64,000 bases of DNA, taken from the NCBI GenBank assembly GCA_949130485.1, contig OX422184.1, positions 7,668,655 through 7,732,654 on the forward strand. Direction: 5' to 3'. This stretch comes from Agelas oroides (Eukaryota > Porifera > Demospongiae > Agelasida > Agelasidae). Made by a program: the position numbers and the translations under genes. Positions 24,794 to 36,436 of this stretch are shown piece after piece (position 1 is the stretch's first letter; every line of letters starts with the position of its first letter). The notes under the pieces were generated by a model. The model was not told the origin of the DNA and did no database searches. It saw only the letters and a list, made by a program, of their open reading frames with translations.

Positions 24794-26480
24794 AAGTCTT
24801 CTGAAGAACGTGTTGGTCTGTTTAAGTGCGAGGAAAGATTCAAAGCGTTTTTACCACCGTGGGCGTCTTGTAATCCTCGTGAAGGCCTGTTTACGAACCG
24901 TGAATGTTTGTAAACATCGTTATACACACCGTGGAAGTCTTCTGAAGCTCATGCAGGCCTGTTTGAGTACTGTGAAGGTTTGTAAAGGTAGTTTTCACCA
25001 CTGTGGAAGCTTCCGAAGCTCATGTAGGCCGGTTTAAGTAGGGGAAAGATTCAAATCGTCGTTTTAGCCACCGTGGACATCTTCTAATGCTCGTAAAGGC
25101 CTGTTGAAGTTCCGTGAATGTTTGTAAACACCGTTATACACACCGTGGAAGTCTTCTGAAGCTCATGCAGGCCTGTTTAAGTACTGTGAAGGTTTGTAAA
25201 CGTAGTTTTCACCACTGTGGAAGCCTCTGAAGCTCATGTAGGCCTGTTTAAGTGCGGGGAAAGATTCAAGACGTCGTTTCAGCCACCGTGGACGTCTTCT
25301 AATGCTCGTAAAGGCCTATTGAAGTTCAGTGAAGGTTTGTAAACGCAGTTTTCACCACTGTAGATGTCTTCTGAAGCTCATGTAGGCCTGTTTAAGTGCG
25401 GGGAAAGATTCAAAACATCGTTTTAACCACCGTGGAAGTCTTCTAATGCTCGTGAAAGCTTGTGTAAGTACCGTGGAGGTTTCTAAACTCCGTTTCACCC
25501 ACCGTATAAGTCTTCTGATGCTCGTGCAGGCCTGTTTAAGTAGCGTGGAAGCTTGTTTTCACCACTGTAGAAGTCTCTGATGATCTTGCAGGCCTGTTTA
25601 AGTACCGTGAAGGTTTGTAAAGGTAATTTCACCATTGTGAAGCTCGTGTAGGCATGTATAAGTGCGCGGAAAGATTTAAAACGTCGTTTTAGCCACAGCG
25701 GACGCATTCTAATGCTCGTGAAGGCCTGTTGAAGTTCCGTGAATGTTTGTAAACACCGTTATACACACCGTGGAAGTCTTCTGAAGCTCATGCAGGTCTA
25801 TTTGAGCACTGTGAAGGTTTGTAAACGTAGTTTTCACCACCGTGGAAGCCTCTGAAGCTCATGTAGGCCTGTTTAAGTGCGGGGAAAGATTCAAAACGTC
25901 GTTTTAGCCGCCGTGGACGTCTTTTAATGCTCGTGAAGGCCTGTTCAAACTCCGTGAAGGTTTGCAAACGTAGTTTTCACCACTGTAGAAGTCTTCTGAA
26001 GAACGTGTTGGCCTGTTTAAGTGCGAGGAAAGATTCAAAACGTTTTTGCCACCGTGGGCGTCTGGTAATCCTCGTGAAGGCCTGCTTAAGTACCGTGAAT
26101 GTTTGTAAACACCGTTATACACACCGTGGAAGTTTTCTGAAGCTCATGCAGGCCTATTTGAGTACTGTGAAAGTTTGTAAAGGTATTTTTCACCACTGTG
26201 GAAGCTTCTGAAGCTCATGTAGGCCTGTTTAAGTACGGGGAAAGATTCAAAACGTCGTTTTAGCCACCGTGGACGTCTTTTAATGCTCGTGAAGGCCTGT
26301 TCAAACTCCGTGAAGGTTTGTAAACGTAGTTTTCACCACTGTAGAAGACTTCTGAAGCTCATGTAGGCCTGTTTAAGTACGGGGAAAGATTCAAAACGTC
26401 GTTTTAACCACCGTAGAGGTCTTCTAATGCTTGTGAAAGCTTCTTTAAGTACCATGAAGTTTTCTAAACTCCGTTTTACA
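24794..26480 (-). repeat. ~72-bp satellite array, reverse block 1
   Basis: The same monomer family appears here as its reverse complement, with CAGGCCTGTTTAAG joins and GCTCATG/GCTCGTG starts. The switch lies at about 24790-24796, where a forward monomer breaks after CCTATATGAGCG and a reverse D-type monomer begins. The block ends inside a monomer at CTCCGTTTTAC, where the 5-kb insert begins. Confidence 0.93.
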
Positions 26481-26485
26481 ACAAT

Positions 26486-26700
26486 GGTATGAAGTTCATA
26501 CCAAAATAGGTATGATTTCCCTTTTTACACTGAGCATACCAAAAACGGTAAGAATTTCATACCAAAAATGGTATGGATTTCATACCAAAAACAGTATTAA
26601 TATCATACCAAAACGGTATGAATTTCATACCAAAAAGGGTATGATCATCACACGAGTAGATAGTATGATTTACATCCATGAATTGGTATGATTGTCATGC
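26486..26700. repeat. Left cluster of GGTATGAA/TTCATACC palindromes
   Basis: Tandem units of about 22-28 bp are built on GGTATGAATTTCATACC followed by a short A run. About fourteen half-sites, perfect or one base off, occur in roughly 215 bp. This resembles subterminal transposase-binding arrays of some DNA transposons; the function is inferred. Confidence 0.8.
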
Positions 26701-27050
26701 TGCTTATAGCAGTATAACCTATGCATTGTACATTCAGCTTGTCCTTGCTGTTGAATGACAGTATTGTGGAAAAACAGATTATAATGCACACAAGGAAATG
26801 CACTGACAGCAAAAGCAAGTAAACCTTAGTATATAGCATCTACTTAGTTCAAGTATCAAGTCACCTGTTGCTTTTGTACTTTCTGCAGCATAGATATCTG
26901 CATCTGTGGGGAAACAAGACAGTAGTATATCATTGGGCAGAAATAAAAGGGAAAGTGCATGTATGGGCTCTGGGAAAGGAGAGAGTAGGGTATAGTGGAG
27001 AAACAAAACACAGGTTTATGTGTGTGTATAAGTATACATGTGCATGCCGT
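26701..27050. other. Unique AT-rich DNA, no gene seen
   Basis: Interior of the 5-kb insert. The short open frames here have no recognisable domain and no consistent codon pattern. I see no RNA gene or clear promoter. Confidence 0.5.
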
Positions 27051-27780
27051 ACCTGTACTTCTTCACTTTGTTATTGTTCTGTGTCTGTGTGAGTGTGTGT
27101 GTGCAGAGGAGGGAAGAGAGAAAACGAGGAAGGAACATCTACCTCTAATTCTTTGTTTGGCTCACTTTCCGTGTTTGACTCTGAACGTGGGAGTAATAAG
27201 AAAGGAAGAGGTTATCATTGTAGATTGTACCCAGGCTGGCCTCTATCTACCCAGTGTGTATATACGAGGGGTAAGAATATCATGCAAAGAATGTGGGTAC
27301 AGTTATGGGACAGAAAGGACAAGGGTGCACTATGAGAGAGAAAGAACTGTACCTCTAATTCTTTACTTGGCTTTTGTTCTGTGATAGACCCTGGATGTAA
27401 AAGTGGTGAGGAAGAATGTAAGGAGCAAATATTCACTGTGGCAATACATCAGGCTGGCTTCTGTCTACCTTTGTGTGTACGTGCGTGGGGAGAGAACAAT
27501 ATCAAAGAGGGAGGAAGTGTACTATGAAACAGAAAGAATGTGGAATTGGAGTATGGGACAGAAAGAACGAGGTTACACTATGCGACAGAAAAATGAGGGT
27601 GCAGTACGAGACAAAAGGGAACTGTACCTTTAATTCTTCACTGGCTCTTGCTCTTCGATATAGACTCGACAGAAAAGTTGCGGGTACACTGTCAGACGGA
27701 AAGATAGGTGTACTTATGTCTGTATGTATGTGTGTTCAAGTGTACTGTACCTGCTTTGCTCTTGTTCCGTGATACACAGT
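27051..27780. repeat. Degenerate ~200-275-bp tandem repeats
   Basis: A phrase like CTGTACCTCTAATTCTTTACT followed by a TTGTTCTGTGATA-like segment recurs near 27053, 27139, 27346, 27621 and 27745. Between them recur segments such as CCAGGCTGGC-TCTATCTACC and GGGACAGAAAGAA. The copies are strongly diverged and differ in length. Short overlapping frames of 60-129 codons exist on both strands but look like chance openings in purine-rich DNA. Confidence 0.6.
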
Positions 27781-28500
27781 CTGAGTGCCATAATGAGGAA
27801 GAATGACAGGATGAATTCATATGTCACAATTTGTAACAATATCCCAGGCTCACCTCCATCTATATATACAAGGAGGGAGATGACATCAGAAGTCCAGCAC
27901 CACATGTACTAAAACTCAAAATCCACACCATGAAGAGCGTTTTTAAGAGCTTCATATACAGCATATGAGACTGGGCTACAAGTGACTGTATACTATTCTG
28001 ACATATTTCCCAGCTTTCTACATACTAGCAAGATAAGTTATTGCGAGAAACACTGCTCACCGTTGTCCTGTTCAGACTGAGTTCCGTGGCACACCTCCTT
28101 CCTTCACTCGTGCTTCATTTTCAAAAGTATCACATTTCGAGCGCGAGCACGCTCAAGGTCAAAGTTCAAACAATTGCGCACGCACACCACGCACGAAGGT
28201 GGAGCTGACTTGTTGGGGACCGTCTCATGCACTGACAGTGGTAGTAACCCAGAACTTATGGTTCGGCCCAAAGTTTATCAATGCATGACAGAATGATCAA
28301 ATGATGACAGGAACTGAACATACAAAAAACAAAAACATTGCTGTCAACAACCAAATAGACTCAGTCCAATATCTCCATAACAACAGCAACTTCAGTCTTC
28401 CACAGACAACACCCAGGTTGTCTACCTTTGCCCATTTGGTCCTGTAAGGAGAAACAGTAAAGATGAATAAATAGATTAAAAATCAGACACGGTAGGAACC
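27781..28500. other. Unique interior DNA with a CpG-rich patch
   Basis: No gene is seen. About 28135-28230 is richer in CG dinucleotides than its surroundings and holds a DR1-type direct repeat (AGGTCA-A-AGTTCA, 28156-28168). Whether it is regulatory cannot be told from sequence alone. Confidence 0.45.
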
Positions 28501-30490
28501 ATAGGAATGGAACGGAAAAATGCAGTTTACACCCAACCGAATATCATTTCGATAGTCAATCACCTTAGCTTTTTCAAACCTACGAGACCAAAACTACTTC
28601 AAATAGGACAAACTAGGTATCAATCAACTCCACTCTACCTGTACATTCATAATATCAAATTGGTTTGTATGTCTGGCACACTGTGTGCTGGAATGGAATG
28701 GGAAATTGTAGTTTACACCCAACCGAATATCAACTCGATGCTCAATCGCCTTAGCTTTTTCAAACCTACGAGACCAAAACTACTTCAAATAGGACAAACT
28801 AGGTATCAATCAACTCCACTCTACCTGTACATTCATAATATCAAATTGGTTTGTAACTCTGGCACACTGTGTGCTAGACTGGAACGGGAAATTTTAGTTT
28901 ACACCCAACCAAATATCAACTCGATGCTCAATCGCCTTAGCTTTTTCAAACCTACGAGACCAAAACTACTTCAAATAGGACAAACTAGGTATCCATCAAC
29001 TCCACTCTACCTGTACATTCATAATATCAAATTGGTTTGTAAGTCTGGCACACTGTGTGCTGAACTGGAATGGGAAATTGTAGTTTACACCCAACCGAAT
29101 ATCAATTCGATGGTCAATCGCCTTAGCTTTTTCAAACCTACGAGACCAAAACTACTTCAAACAGGACAAACTAGGTATCAATCAACTCCACTCTACCTGT
29201 ATATTCATAATATCAAATTGGTTTGTAAGTCTGGCACACTGTGTGCTGGACTGGAACGGGAAATTGTAGTTTACACCCAACCGAATATCAACTCGATGCT
29301 CAATCGCCTTAGCTTTTTCAAACCTACGAGACCAAAACTACTTCAAATAGGACAAACTAGGTATCAATCAACTCCACTCTACCTGTACATTCATAATATC
29401 AAATTGGTTTGTAACTCTGGCACACTGTGTGCTAGACTGGAACGGGAAATTTTAGTTTACACCCAACCGAATATCAACTCGATGGTCAATCGCCTTAGCT
29501 TTTTCAAACCTATGAGACCAAAACTACTTCAAATAGGACAAACTAGGTATCCATCAACTCCACTCTACCTGTACATTCATAATATCAAATTGGTTTGTAA
29601 GTCTGGCACACTGTGCTGAACTGGAACGGGAAATTGTAGTTTACACCCAACCGAATATCAATTCGATGGTCAATCGCCTTAGCTTTTTCAAACCTACGAG
29701 ACCAAAACTACTTCAAACAGGACAAACTAGGTATCAATCAACTCCACTCTACCTGTATATTCATAATATCAAATTGGTTTGTAAGTCTGGCACACTGTGT
29801 GCTGGACTGGAACGGGAAATTGTAGTTTACACCCAACCGAATATCAACTCGATGCTCAATCGCCTTAGCTTTTTCAAACCTACGAGACCAAAACTACTTC
29901 AAACAGGACAAACTAGGTATCAATCAACTCCACTCTACCTGTACATTCATAATATCAAATTGGTTTGTAACTCTGGCACACTGTGTGCTAGACTGGAACG
30001 GGAAATTGTAGTTTACACCCAACCGAATATCAACTCGATGGTCAATCGCCTTAGCTTTTTCAAACCTATGAGACCAAAACTACTTCAAATAGGACAAACT
30101 AGGTATCCATCAACTCCACTCTACCTGTACATTCATAATATCAAATTGGTTTGTAAGTCTGGCACACTGTGTGCTGGACTGGAACGGGAAATTGTAGTTT
30201 ACACCCAACCGAATATCAACTCGATGGTCAATCGCCTTAGCTTTTTCAAACCTATGAGACCAAAACTACTTCAAACAGGACAAACTAGGTATCAATCAAC
30301 TCCACTCTACCTGTATATTCATAATATCAAATTGGTTTGTAAGTCTGGCACACTGTGTGCTGGACTGGAACGGGAAATTGTAGTTTACACCCAACCGAAT
30401 ATCAACTCGATGCTCAATCGCCTTAGCTTTTTCAAACCTACGAGACCAAAACTACTTCAAATAGTACAAACTAGGTATCAATCAACTCCA
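28501..30490 (+). repeat. 186-bp minisatellite, ~10.7 copies
   Basis: The period is exactly 186 bp (62 codons), with about ten full copies and a truncated last one ending at AATCAACTCCA. Copies differ at few sites and fall into a three-copy higher-order pattern of 558 bp. The codon in GTAA(C/G)TCTGGC reads N-K-K, N-K-K, N-K-K across copies 2-10. One frame is open across the array but broken by a 2-bp deletion near 29610 (CTGTGCTGAAC for CTGTGTGCTGAAC). This splits it into open stretches at 28507-29619 and 29666-30595. Copy differences are mainly amino-acid changing (L/V, T/M, I/T, Q/P, N/K, G/R/E) with about three silent, as expected of non-coding DNA. There is no signal peptide, known domain or cysteine pattern. 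I call it a minisatellite; a repeat protein is unlikely but not excluded. Confidence 0.88.
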
Positions 30491-30702
30491 TGTGACTATG
30501 GTGCCCATAAAAATGACAACCCTCGTGGGAGGATGGAAGCATGGGAACATTCATTACATTTGCTAGTGTGTAGCAAATTAACCATGCATGTTTAAGCACA
30601 ATTCCTATCCACCCCTAAGTAGGTACACAGATAAATCAAAATTTCAACAGAATTTCTCATCAGCTATCGACTTACCTGCATAAGAAATCTGTCTTGAGAC
30701 AC
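30491..30702. other. Unique interior DNA between minisatellite and MITE
   Basis: AT-rich sequence with no recognisable gene or repeat. It ends at the MITE target site GGGGATCACT. Confidence 0.4.
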
Positions 30703-30711
30703 GGGGATCAC

Positions 30712-31161
30712 TAGCCTCGATCCCAGGCCCGCGCCCAGCGTCCCGTCGCTTGCAGAACGGTTAAGCGGGAGAGGGCCTGGTACATTTCCTCACGTGAGTG
30801 ACGTCACGGACAGGGCAAATTATACGAACGTGGGCGTCATGTAAACCACAAAAAACTTCGATCGCACGCACGCACTGGAGCGCGACTATTCCGAGTCGAA
30901 CGGTAGCAGCGCACGAAGGCGCTTTTATGTCGCTATTCACGAGACAGTCGGGAGGACAGAGAGTTTTACCAAGCCAAAACAGTGAAGACACACACCAGCA
31001 ATCAGTGAGCAATTTAGTCGTGCTCGCCCACGTTCAATTAAAGTCTTTCTACCGCCTTTCTACCCATGACGTCACTCACGTGAGGAAATGTACCAGGCCC
31101 TCTCCCGCTTAACCGTACTGCAAGCGACGGGAAGCAGGGCGCGGGCCTGGGAACGAGGCTA
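30712..31161. mobile_element. MITE with ~96-bp terminal inverted repeats (Mutator-like?)
   Basis: The left arm at about 30711-30806 and the right arm at 31067-31162 are inverted copies with only a few mismatches. Flanks share GGGGATCACT (30703-30712 and 31162-31171), giving a target duplication of 7-9 bp depending on how the overlap with the arm ends is assigned. Long arms with a 9-bp duplication fit Mutator-like elements; 8 bp would fit hAT. It has no transposase, so it is non-autonomous and probably used a transposase from elsewhere. The inner arm ends hold adjacent palindromes CTCACGTGAG and TGACGTCA. The short frame shared by both arms is a result of the inverted repeat and not a gene. 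Confidence 0.85.
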
Positions 31162-31171
31162 GGGGATCACT

Positions 31172-31295
31172 GCTGCATGGCTATGTTGCATCGACTGCAC
31201 TGCACTGCATGCAGAATATAAAATTTCTTAAACGCATAAATAGATTTCTCATCCACCGACGCTTTTGACCTTTGACCTAATAACACCGCGTGCAG
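31172..31295. other. Unique interior DNA with a perfect DR1 motif
   Basis: Short unique stretch containing TGACCTTTGACCT at 31266-31278, the reverse complement of AGGTCA-A-AGGTCA, the textbook DR1 nuclear-receptor half-site pair. A chance match is possible. Confidence 0.4.
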
Positions 31296-31462
31296 CGGGG
31301 TATGAAGTTCACACGCTGCTTCGGTATGACGAACGTCTTCTCCCATCCGCGGTATGAACTACGCACCGCTGAAAGTATGAAAGTCATACTCGCTCAATTC
31401 ATACCATAGGTATGAAATTCGTTGGGATGAAGGTCATACTCTTTTGGTATGAACTTCATACC
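31296..31462. repeat. Right cluster of GGTATGAA/TTCATACC half-sites
   Basis: About ten half-sites (GGTATGAA, AGTATGAA, TTCATACC, TCATACT) occur in some 165 bp, ending in the 17-bp palindrome that mirrors the left end. They are more diverged than the left cluster. The symmetry with the left cluster is the main argument that the whole 5 kb is one element. Confidence 0.75.
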
Positions 31463-31474
31463 GTTCTTTTTGCT

Positions 31475-34400
31475 GTGTATATGTCTTCTGATGCTCGTGC
31501 AGGCCTGTTTAAGTAGCGTGGAAGCTTGTTTTCACCACTGTAGAAGTATCTGATGATCTTGCAGGCCTGTTTAAGTACCGTGAAGGTTTGTAAAGGTAAT
31601 TTCACCATTGTGAAGCTCGTATAGGCCTGTATAAGTGCGCGGAAAGATTTAAAACGTCGTTTTAGCCACAGTGGACGCCTTCTAATGCTCGTGAAGGCCT
31701 GTTGAAGTTCCGTGAATGTTTGTAAACCCCGTTGTACACACCGTGGAAGTCTTCTGAAGCTCAAGCAGGCCTGTTTGAGTGCTGTGATGGTTTGTAAACG
31801 TAGTTTTCATCACTGTGGAAGGCTCTGAAGTTAATGTAGGCCTGTTTAAGTGCGGGGAAAGATTCAAAACGTCGGTTTTACCACAGTGGACGTCTTCTAA
31901 TGCTCGTGAAGACCTGTTGAAGTTCCGTGAATGTTTGTAAACACCGTTATACACACCGTGGAAGGCTTCAGAAGCTCATGCAGGCCTGTTTAAGTACTGT
32001 GAAGGTTTGTAAACGTAGTTTTCACCACTGTGGAAGGCTCATGAAGCTAATGTAGGCCTGTTTAAGTGCGGGGAAAGATTCAAAACATCGTTTTAGCCAC
32101 CGTGGAGGTCTTCTAATGCTCGTGAAGGCCTGTTGAAGTTCCGTGAATGTTTGTAAACACCGTTATACACACCGTGGAAGTCTTCTGAAGCTCATGCAGG
32201 CCTGTTTAAGTACTGTGAAGGTTTGTAAAGGTAGTTTTCACCACTGTGGAAGCTTCTGAAGCTCATTTAGTCCTGTTTAAGTACGGGGAATGATTCAAAA
32301 CGTCGTTTTAGCCACCGTGGACATCTTCTAATGCTCGTAAAGGCCTGTTGAAGTTCCGTGAAGGTTTTTAAACGTAGTTTGCACCACTGTAGAAGACTTC
32401 TGAAGCTCATGTACGCCTTTTTAAGTGCGGGGAAAGATTCAAAACATCGTGTTAACCACCGTGGAGGTCTTCTAATGCTCGTGAAAGCTTGTTTAAGTAA
32501 CGTGAAGTTTTCTAAACTCCGTTTTACCCACCGTATAAGTTTTCTGAAGCTCGTGCAGGCCTGTTTAAGTAGCGTGGAAGCTTGTTTTCACCACTGTAGA
32601 AGTCTCTGATGATCTTGCAGGCCTGTTTAAGTACCGTGAAGGTTTGTAAAGGTAATTTCACCATTGTGAAGCTCGTGTAGGTCTGTATAAGTGCGCGGAA
32701 AGTTTAAAACATCGTTGTAGCCACAGTGGACGCCTTCTAATGCTCGTGAAGGCCGGTTGAAGTTCCGTGAATGTTTGTAAACCCCGTTGTACACACCGTG
32801 GAAGTCTTCTCAAGCTCATGCAGGCCTGTTTGAGTACTGTGAAGGTTTGTAAACGTAGTTTTCATCACTGTGGAAGGCTCTGAAGCTCATGTAGGCCTGT
32901 TTAAGTGCGGGGAAAGATTCAAAACGTCGTTTTAGCCACCGTGGACGTCTTTTAATGCTCGTGAAGGCCTGTTCAAACTCCGTGAAGGTTTGTAAACGTA
33001 GTTTTCACCACTGTAGAAGTCTTCTGAAGAACGTGTTAGCCTGTTTAAGGCCGGGGAAAGATTCAAAACGTCGTTTTTGCCACCGTGGGCGTCTTCTACT
33101 CCTCGTGAAGGCCTGTTGAAGGTCCGTGAATGTTTGTAGACACCGGTATACACACCGTGGAATTCTTCTGAAGCTCATGCAGGCCTGTTTAAGTGCTATG
33201 AAAGTATGTAAACGTTTTCACCACTGTGGAAGACTCTCAAGCTCATGTAGGCCTGTTTAAGTGCGGGGAAAGATTCAAAACGTCGCTTTTGCCACCGGGG
33301 AAGTCTTCTAATGCTCGTGAAGACCTGTTGAAGTTCCGTGAATGTTTGTAAACACCGTTATACACACCGTGTAAGTCTTCAGAAGCTCATGCAGGCCTGT
33401 TTATGTACTGTGAAGGTTTGTGAACGTAGTTTTCACCACTGTGGAAGCCTCTGAAGCTCATGTACGCCTGTTTAAGTGCGGGGAAAGATTCAAGACATCG
33501 TTTTAGCCACCGTGGACATCTTGTACTGCTCGTAAAGGCCTGTTGAAGTTCCGTGAAGGTTTGTAAACGTAGTTTTCACCACTGTAGAAGTCTTCTGAAG
33601 CTCATGTAGGCGTGTTTAAGTGCGGGGAAAGATTCAAAACATCGTTTTAACCACCGTGGAGGTCGTAAAAGCTTGTTTAAGTACCGTGAAGGTTTCTAAA
33701 CTCCGTTTCACCCACCGTATAAGTCTTCTGATGCTCGTGCAGGCCTGTTTAAGTAGCGTAGAAGCTTCTTTTCACCACTATAGAAGTGTCTGATGAACTT
33801 GCAGGCCTGTTTAAGTTCCGTGAAGGTTTGTAAAGTTAATTTCACCATTGTGAAGCTCGTATAGGCCTGTATAAGTGCGCGGAAAGATTTAAAACGTTTT
33901 AGCCACAGTGGACGCCTTCTAATGCTCGTGAAGACCTGTTGAAGTTCCGTGAATATTTGTAAACACCGTTATATAGTTTTCACTACTGTAGAAGTTTTCT
34001 GAAGAACGTGTTGGCCTGTTTATGTTGGGGGAAAGATTCAAAACGTCGGTTTAGCCACCGTGGGCATCTTCTAATCCTCGTGAAGGCCTGTTGAAGGTCC
34101 GTGAATGTTTGTAAACACCGGTATACACACCGTGGAAGTCTTCTGAAGCTCATACAGGCCTGTTTAAGTACTGTGAAGGTATGTAAACGTTTTCACCACT
34201 GTGGAAGTCTCTCAAGCTCATGTAGGCCTGTTTAACTGCGGGGAAAGATTCAAAACGTCGTTTTAGCCACCGTGGACGTCTTTTAATGCTCGTGAAGGCC
34301 TGTTCAAACTCCGTGAAGGTTTGTAAACGTAGTTTTCACCACTGTAGAAGTCTTCTGAAGAACGTGTTAGCCTGTTTAAGTGCGAGTAGAGATTCAAAAC

Positions 34401-35178
34401 ACTTTTGCCACCGTGGGCGTCTTGTAATCCTCGTGAAGGCCTGTTTAAGTACCGTGAATGTTTATAAACACCGTTATACACACTGTGGAAGTCTTCTGAA
34501 GCTCATGTAGGCCTGTTTAAGTACGGGGAAAGATTCAAAACGTCGTTTTAGCCACCGTGGACGTCTTTTAATGCTCGTGAAGGCCCGTTCAAACTCCGTG
34601 AAGGTTTGTAAACACCACTGTAGAAGACTTCTGAAGCTCATGTAGGCCTGTTTAAGTACGGGGAAAGATTCAAAACGTCGTTTAAACCACCGTGGAGGTC
34701 TTCTAATGCTCGTGAAAGCTTGTTTAAATACCGTGAAGTTTTCTAAACTCCGTTTTACCCACAGTATAAGTCTTCTGAAGCTCGTGCTGGCCTGTTTAAG
34801 TAGCGTGGAAGCTTGATTTCACCACTGTAGAAGTCTCTGATGATCTTGCAGGCCTGTTTAAGTACCGTGAAGGTTTGTAAAGGTAATTTCACCATTGTGA
34901 AGCTCGTATAGGCCTGTATAAGTGCGCGGAAAGATTTAAAACGTCGTTTTAGCCACAGTGGACGCCTTCTAATGCTCGTGAAGGCCTGTTGAAGTTCCGT
35001 GAATGTTGGTAAACCCCGTTGTACACACCGTGGAAGTCTTCAGAAGCTCATGCAGGCCTGTTTGAGTACTGTGAAGGTTTGTAAACGTAGTTTTGACCAC
35101 TGTGGAAGACTCCAAAGCTCATGTAGGCCTGTTTAAGTGCGGGGAAAGATTCAAAACGTCGCTTTTGCCACCGTGGAG
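31475..35178 (-). repeat. ~72-bp satellite array, reverse block 2
   Basis: The reverse-oriented array resumes mid-monomer (GTATATGTCTTCTGATGC) right after the 5-kb insert, in register with the interrupted monomer of block 1. It is rich in the type with TGATGATCTTGCAGG (type G), shortened units with AATTTCACCATTGTGAAGC, and units with AACTCCGTTT. No gene is seen; a 60- to 83-codon open stretch is satellite by-product. Confidence 0.93.
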
Positions 35179-36114
35179 GGCGAATTTTTTTTTGGAAGAG
35201 GTTTGTGAACTTAGTCGCAAAACGATGGAAAATTAATGACAGGGTTGTACCCATTCTGGTAGCTGGACGTAATTGGAATGACGTAATATGCCTGTCAAGA
35301 TATAGATCCGAGAAAGTCGCTGAAAGTTGGTGTGTTGTTCCTTGACCTCTGAAGTTGACAAGACTGTGTCAAAAGTCGTAATTTACCCACACAAAGTGAG
35401 AGGTTGAACTTTTCTATCAGCAAAGTACCGCTTTCAAGGCCTGCTGATAATTTGCTTACTAAATACAGCACTGAAACGTTGGGTCTGTTGCCTTTGGCTT
35501 CCATCCTACTATGTGGCATGCACTATTTTGTATGGCATAGCTACCATTGGCGTCAATACTTGATTTTAGCATTGTCATTTTACTCTGCGATCTGAACTCT
35601 TGGAATCAACTGTTTTGTAAACATCAATAATCAGTAAAGATTGACTAGTCTGTAGTGGTAAACATCATGGGTTAATTAAAGAGACTTTGAATGTTGAGTA
35701 AATGTTTGAGGTTTGATGTTGCTGGTGGATCACACATTACGATAAAGAACCAAATCATTCAAGTCATCAGTGTGTAAGAGAGGAACCTAATAGCAGAAGT
35801 ATCACAATCGCACAGCAAACGTTAGTTTTTGATCAGCAGAATTAACATATTTGATATGGCATTTTCATTGGCTAAATTCATCATGTTGTCACAAACATAA
35901 ATGAAATGAGAATTTAAAAGCCATTTCGTATTATATACCAAATGACGTCATTCAGCTGGCCAACGCAACTGCTTCTGTAAGATTGTGATAGCTCTGCTTT
36001 TATGTTCCCTGTTTACATGCTGCAACTTTTGGTAGGAATCAATGTTTGGTAAACGAAGTTGGTCGATGTTTTAACCTACAGTATGATGTACAAAATAGTG
36101 CATGCCAGTTGCTC

Positions 36115-36436
36115 TATGAGGGAACGCAAAGCAACACACCCAACAGTCTCACAGTAGTAATAGTATCATTTTGGCAGCCAGAATTTAGATAGGAAGGTTG
36201 TACTAATGTCTCTAAGTCTAACCTCGTCTAACCTCTCACTTTGTGTGGGTGAATGATGACTTTTGACCCACCTTGAGATGGGCAAAGGACAACTCACTGG
36301 GTATTAACACGCAGCCAGCGACTTTCTCTGATCTTCACAGGCATATTACCTACCAGAATGGGTACAACCCTGTCATTAACTTTCCATCATTTTGGCGACT
36401 TAGTTCTTGAACCCTGTCTAAAAAATAATAGTCGGC
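36115..36436. repeat. Third, diverged copy of the foldback arm inside the element
   Basis: This segment matches the outer part of the right arm (about 37220-37545) in the same orientation. It shares CTCACTTTGTGTGGGT, CAGCGACTTTCTC, CAGGCATATTAC, CAGAATGGGTACAACC and CCATC-TTTTG-CGACT, and breaks off after a short A run. It is more diverged than the two outer arms are from each other. It suggests a nested older relative or an element built by an earlier fusion. Confidence 0.75.

Larger units (their letters stand above)
26486..31462. mobile_element. 5-kb insert with inverted palindromic termini, class unknown
   Basis: Non-satellite DNA interrupts one satellite monomer. Both boundaries carry the same 17-bp sequence in opposite orientation: GGTATGAAGTTCATACC at 26486-26502 and its exact reverse complement at 31446-31462. 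Each is itself a near-palindrome. The inner four bases (AAAA) also match. Clusters of the same half-site fill the terminal 165-215 bp at each end. The interior holds a degenerate repeat region, a 186-bp minisatellite and a nested MITE. There is no transposase-like frame. No target-site duplication is visible, and about five monomer bases (CCACC) seem lost at the site. This looks like a large non-autonomous DNA transposon; a capture of unrelated sequence flanked by two palindromic elements is the alternative. Confidence 0.6.

Noticed and set aside
1077..26480. CRISPR array
   Set aside because: The whole unit repeats, with no unique spacers between constant repeats, and the context is a eukaryotic satellite with a LINE.
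26868..27912. Short overlapping frames of 60-129 codons in the 5-kb insert
   Set aside because: They overlap on both strands, share no domain, and lie in degenerate purine-rich repeats.
30761..31112. Two frames of 83 and 104 codons ending in the same residues
   Set aside because: They run through the two inverted arms of the MITE, which explains the identical ends on opposite strands.
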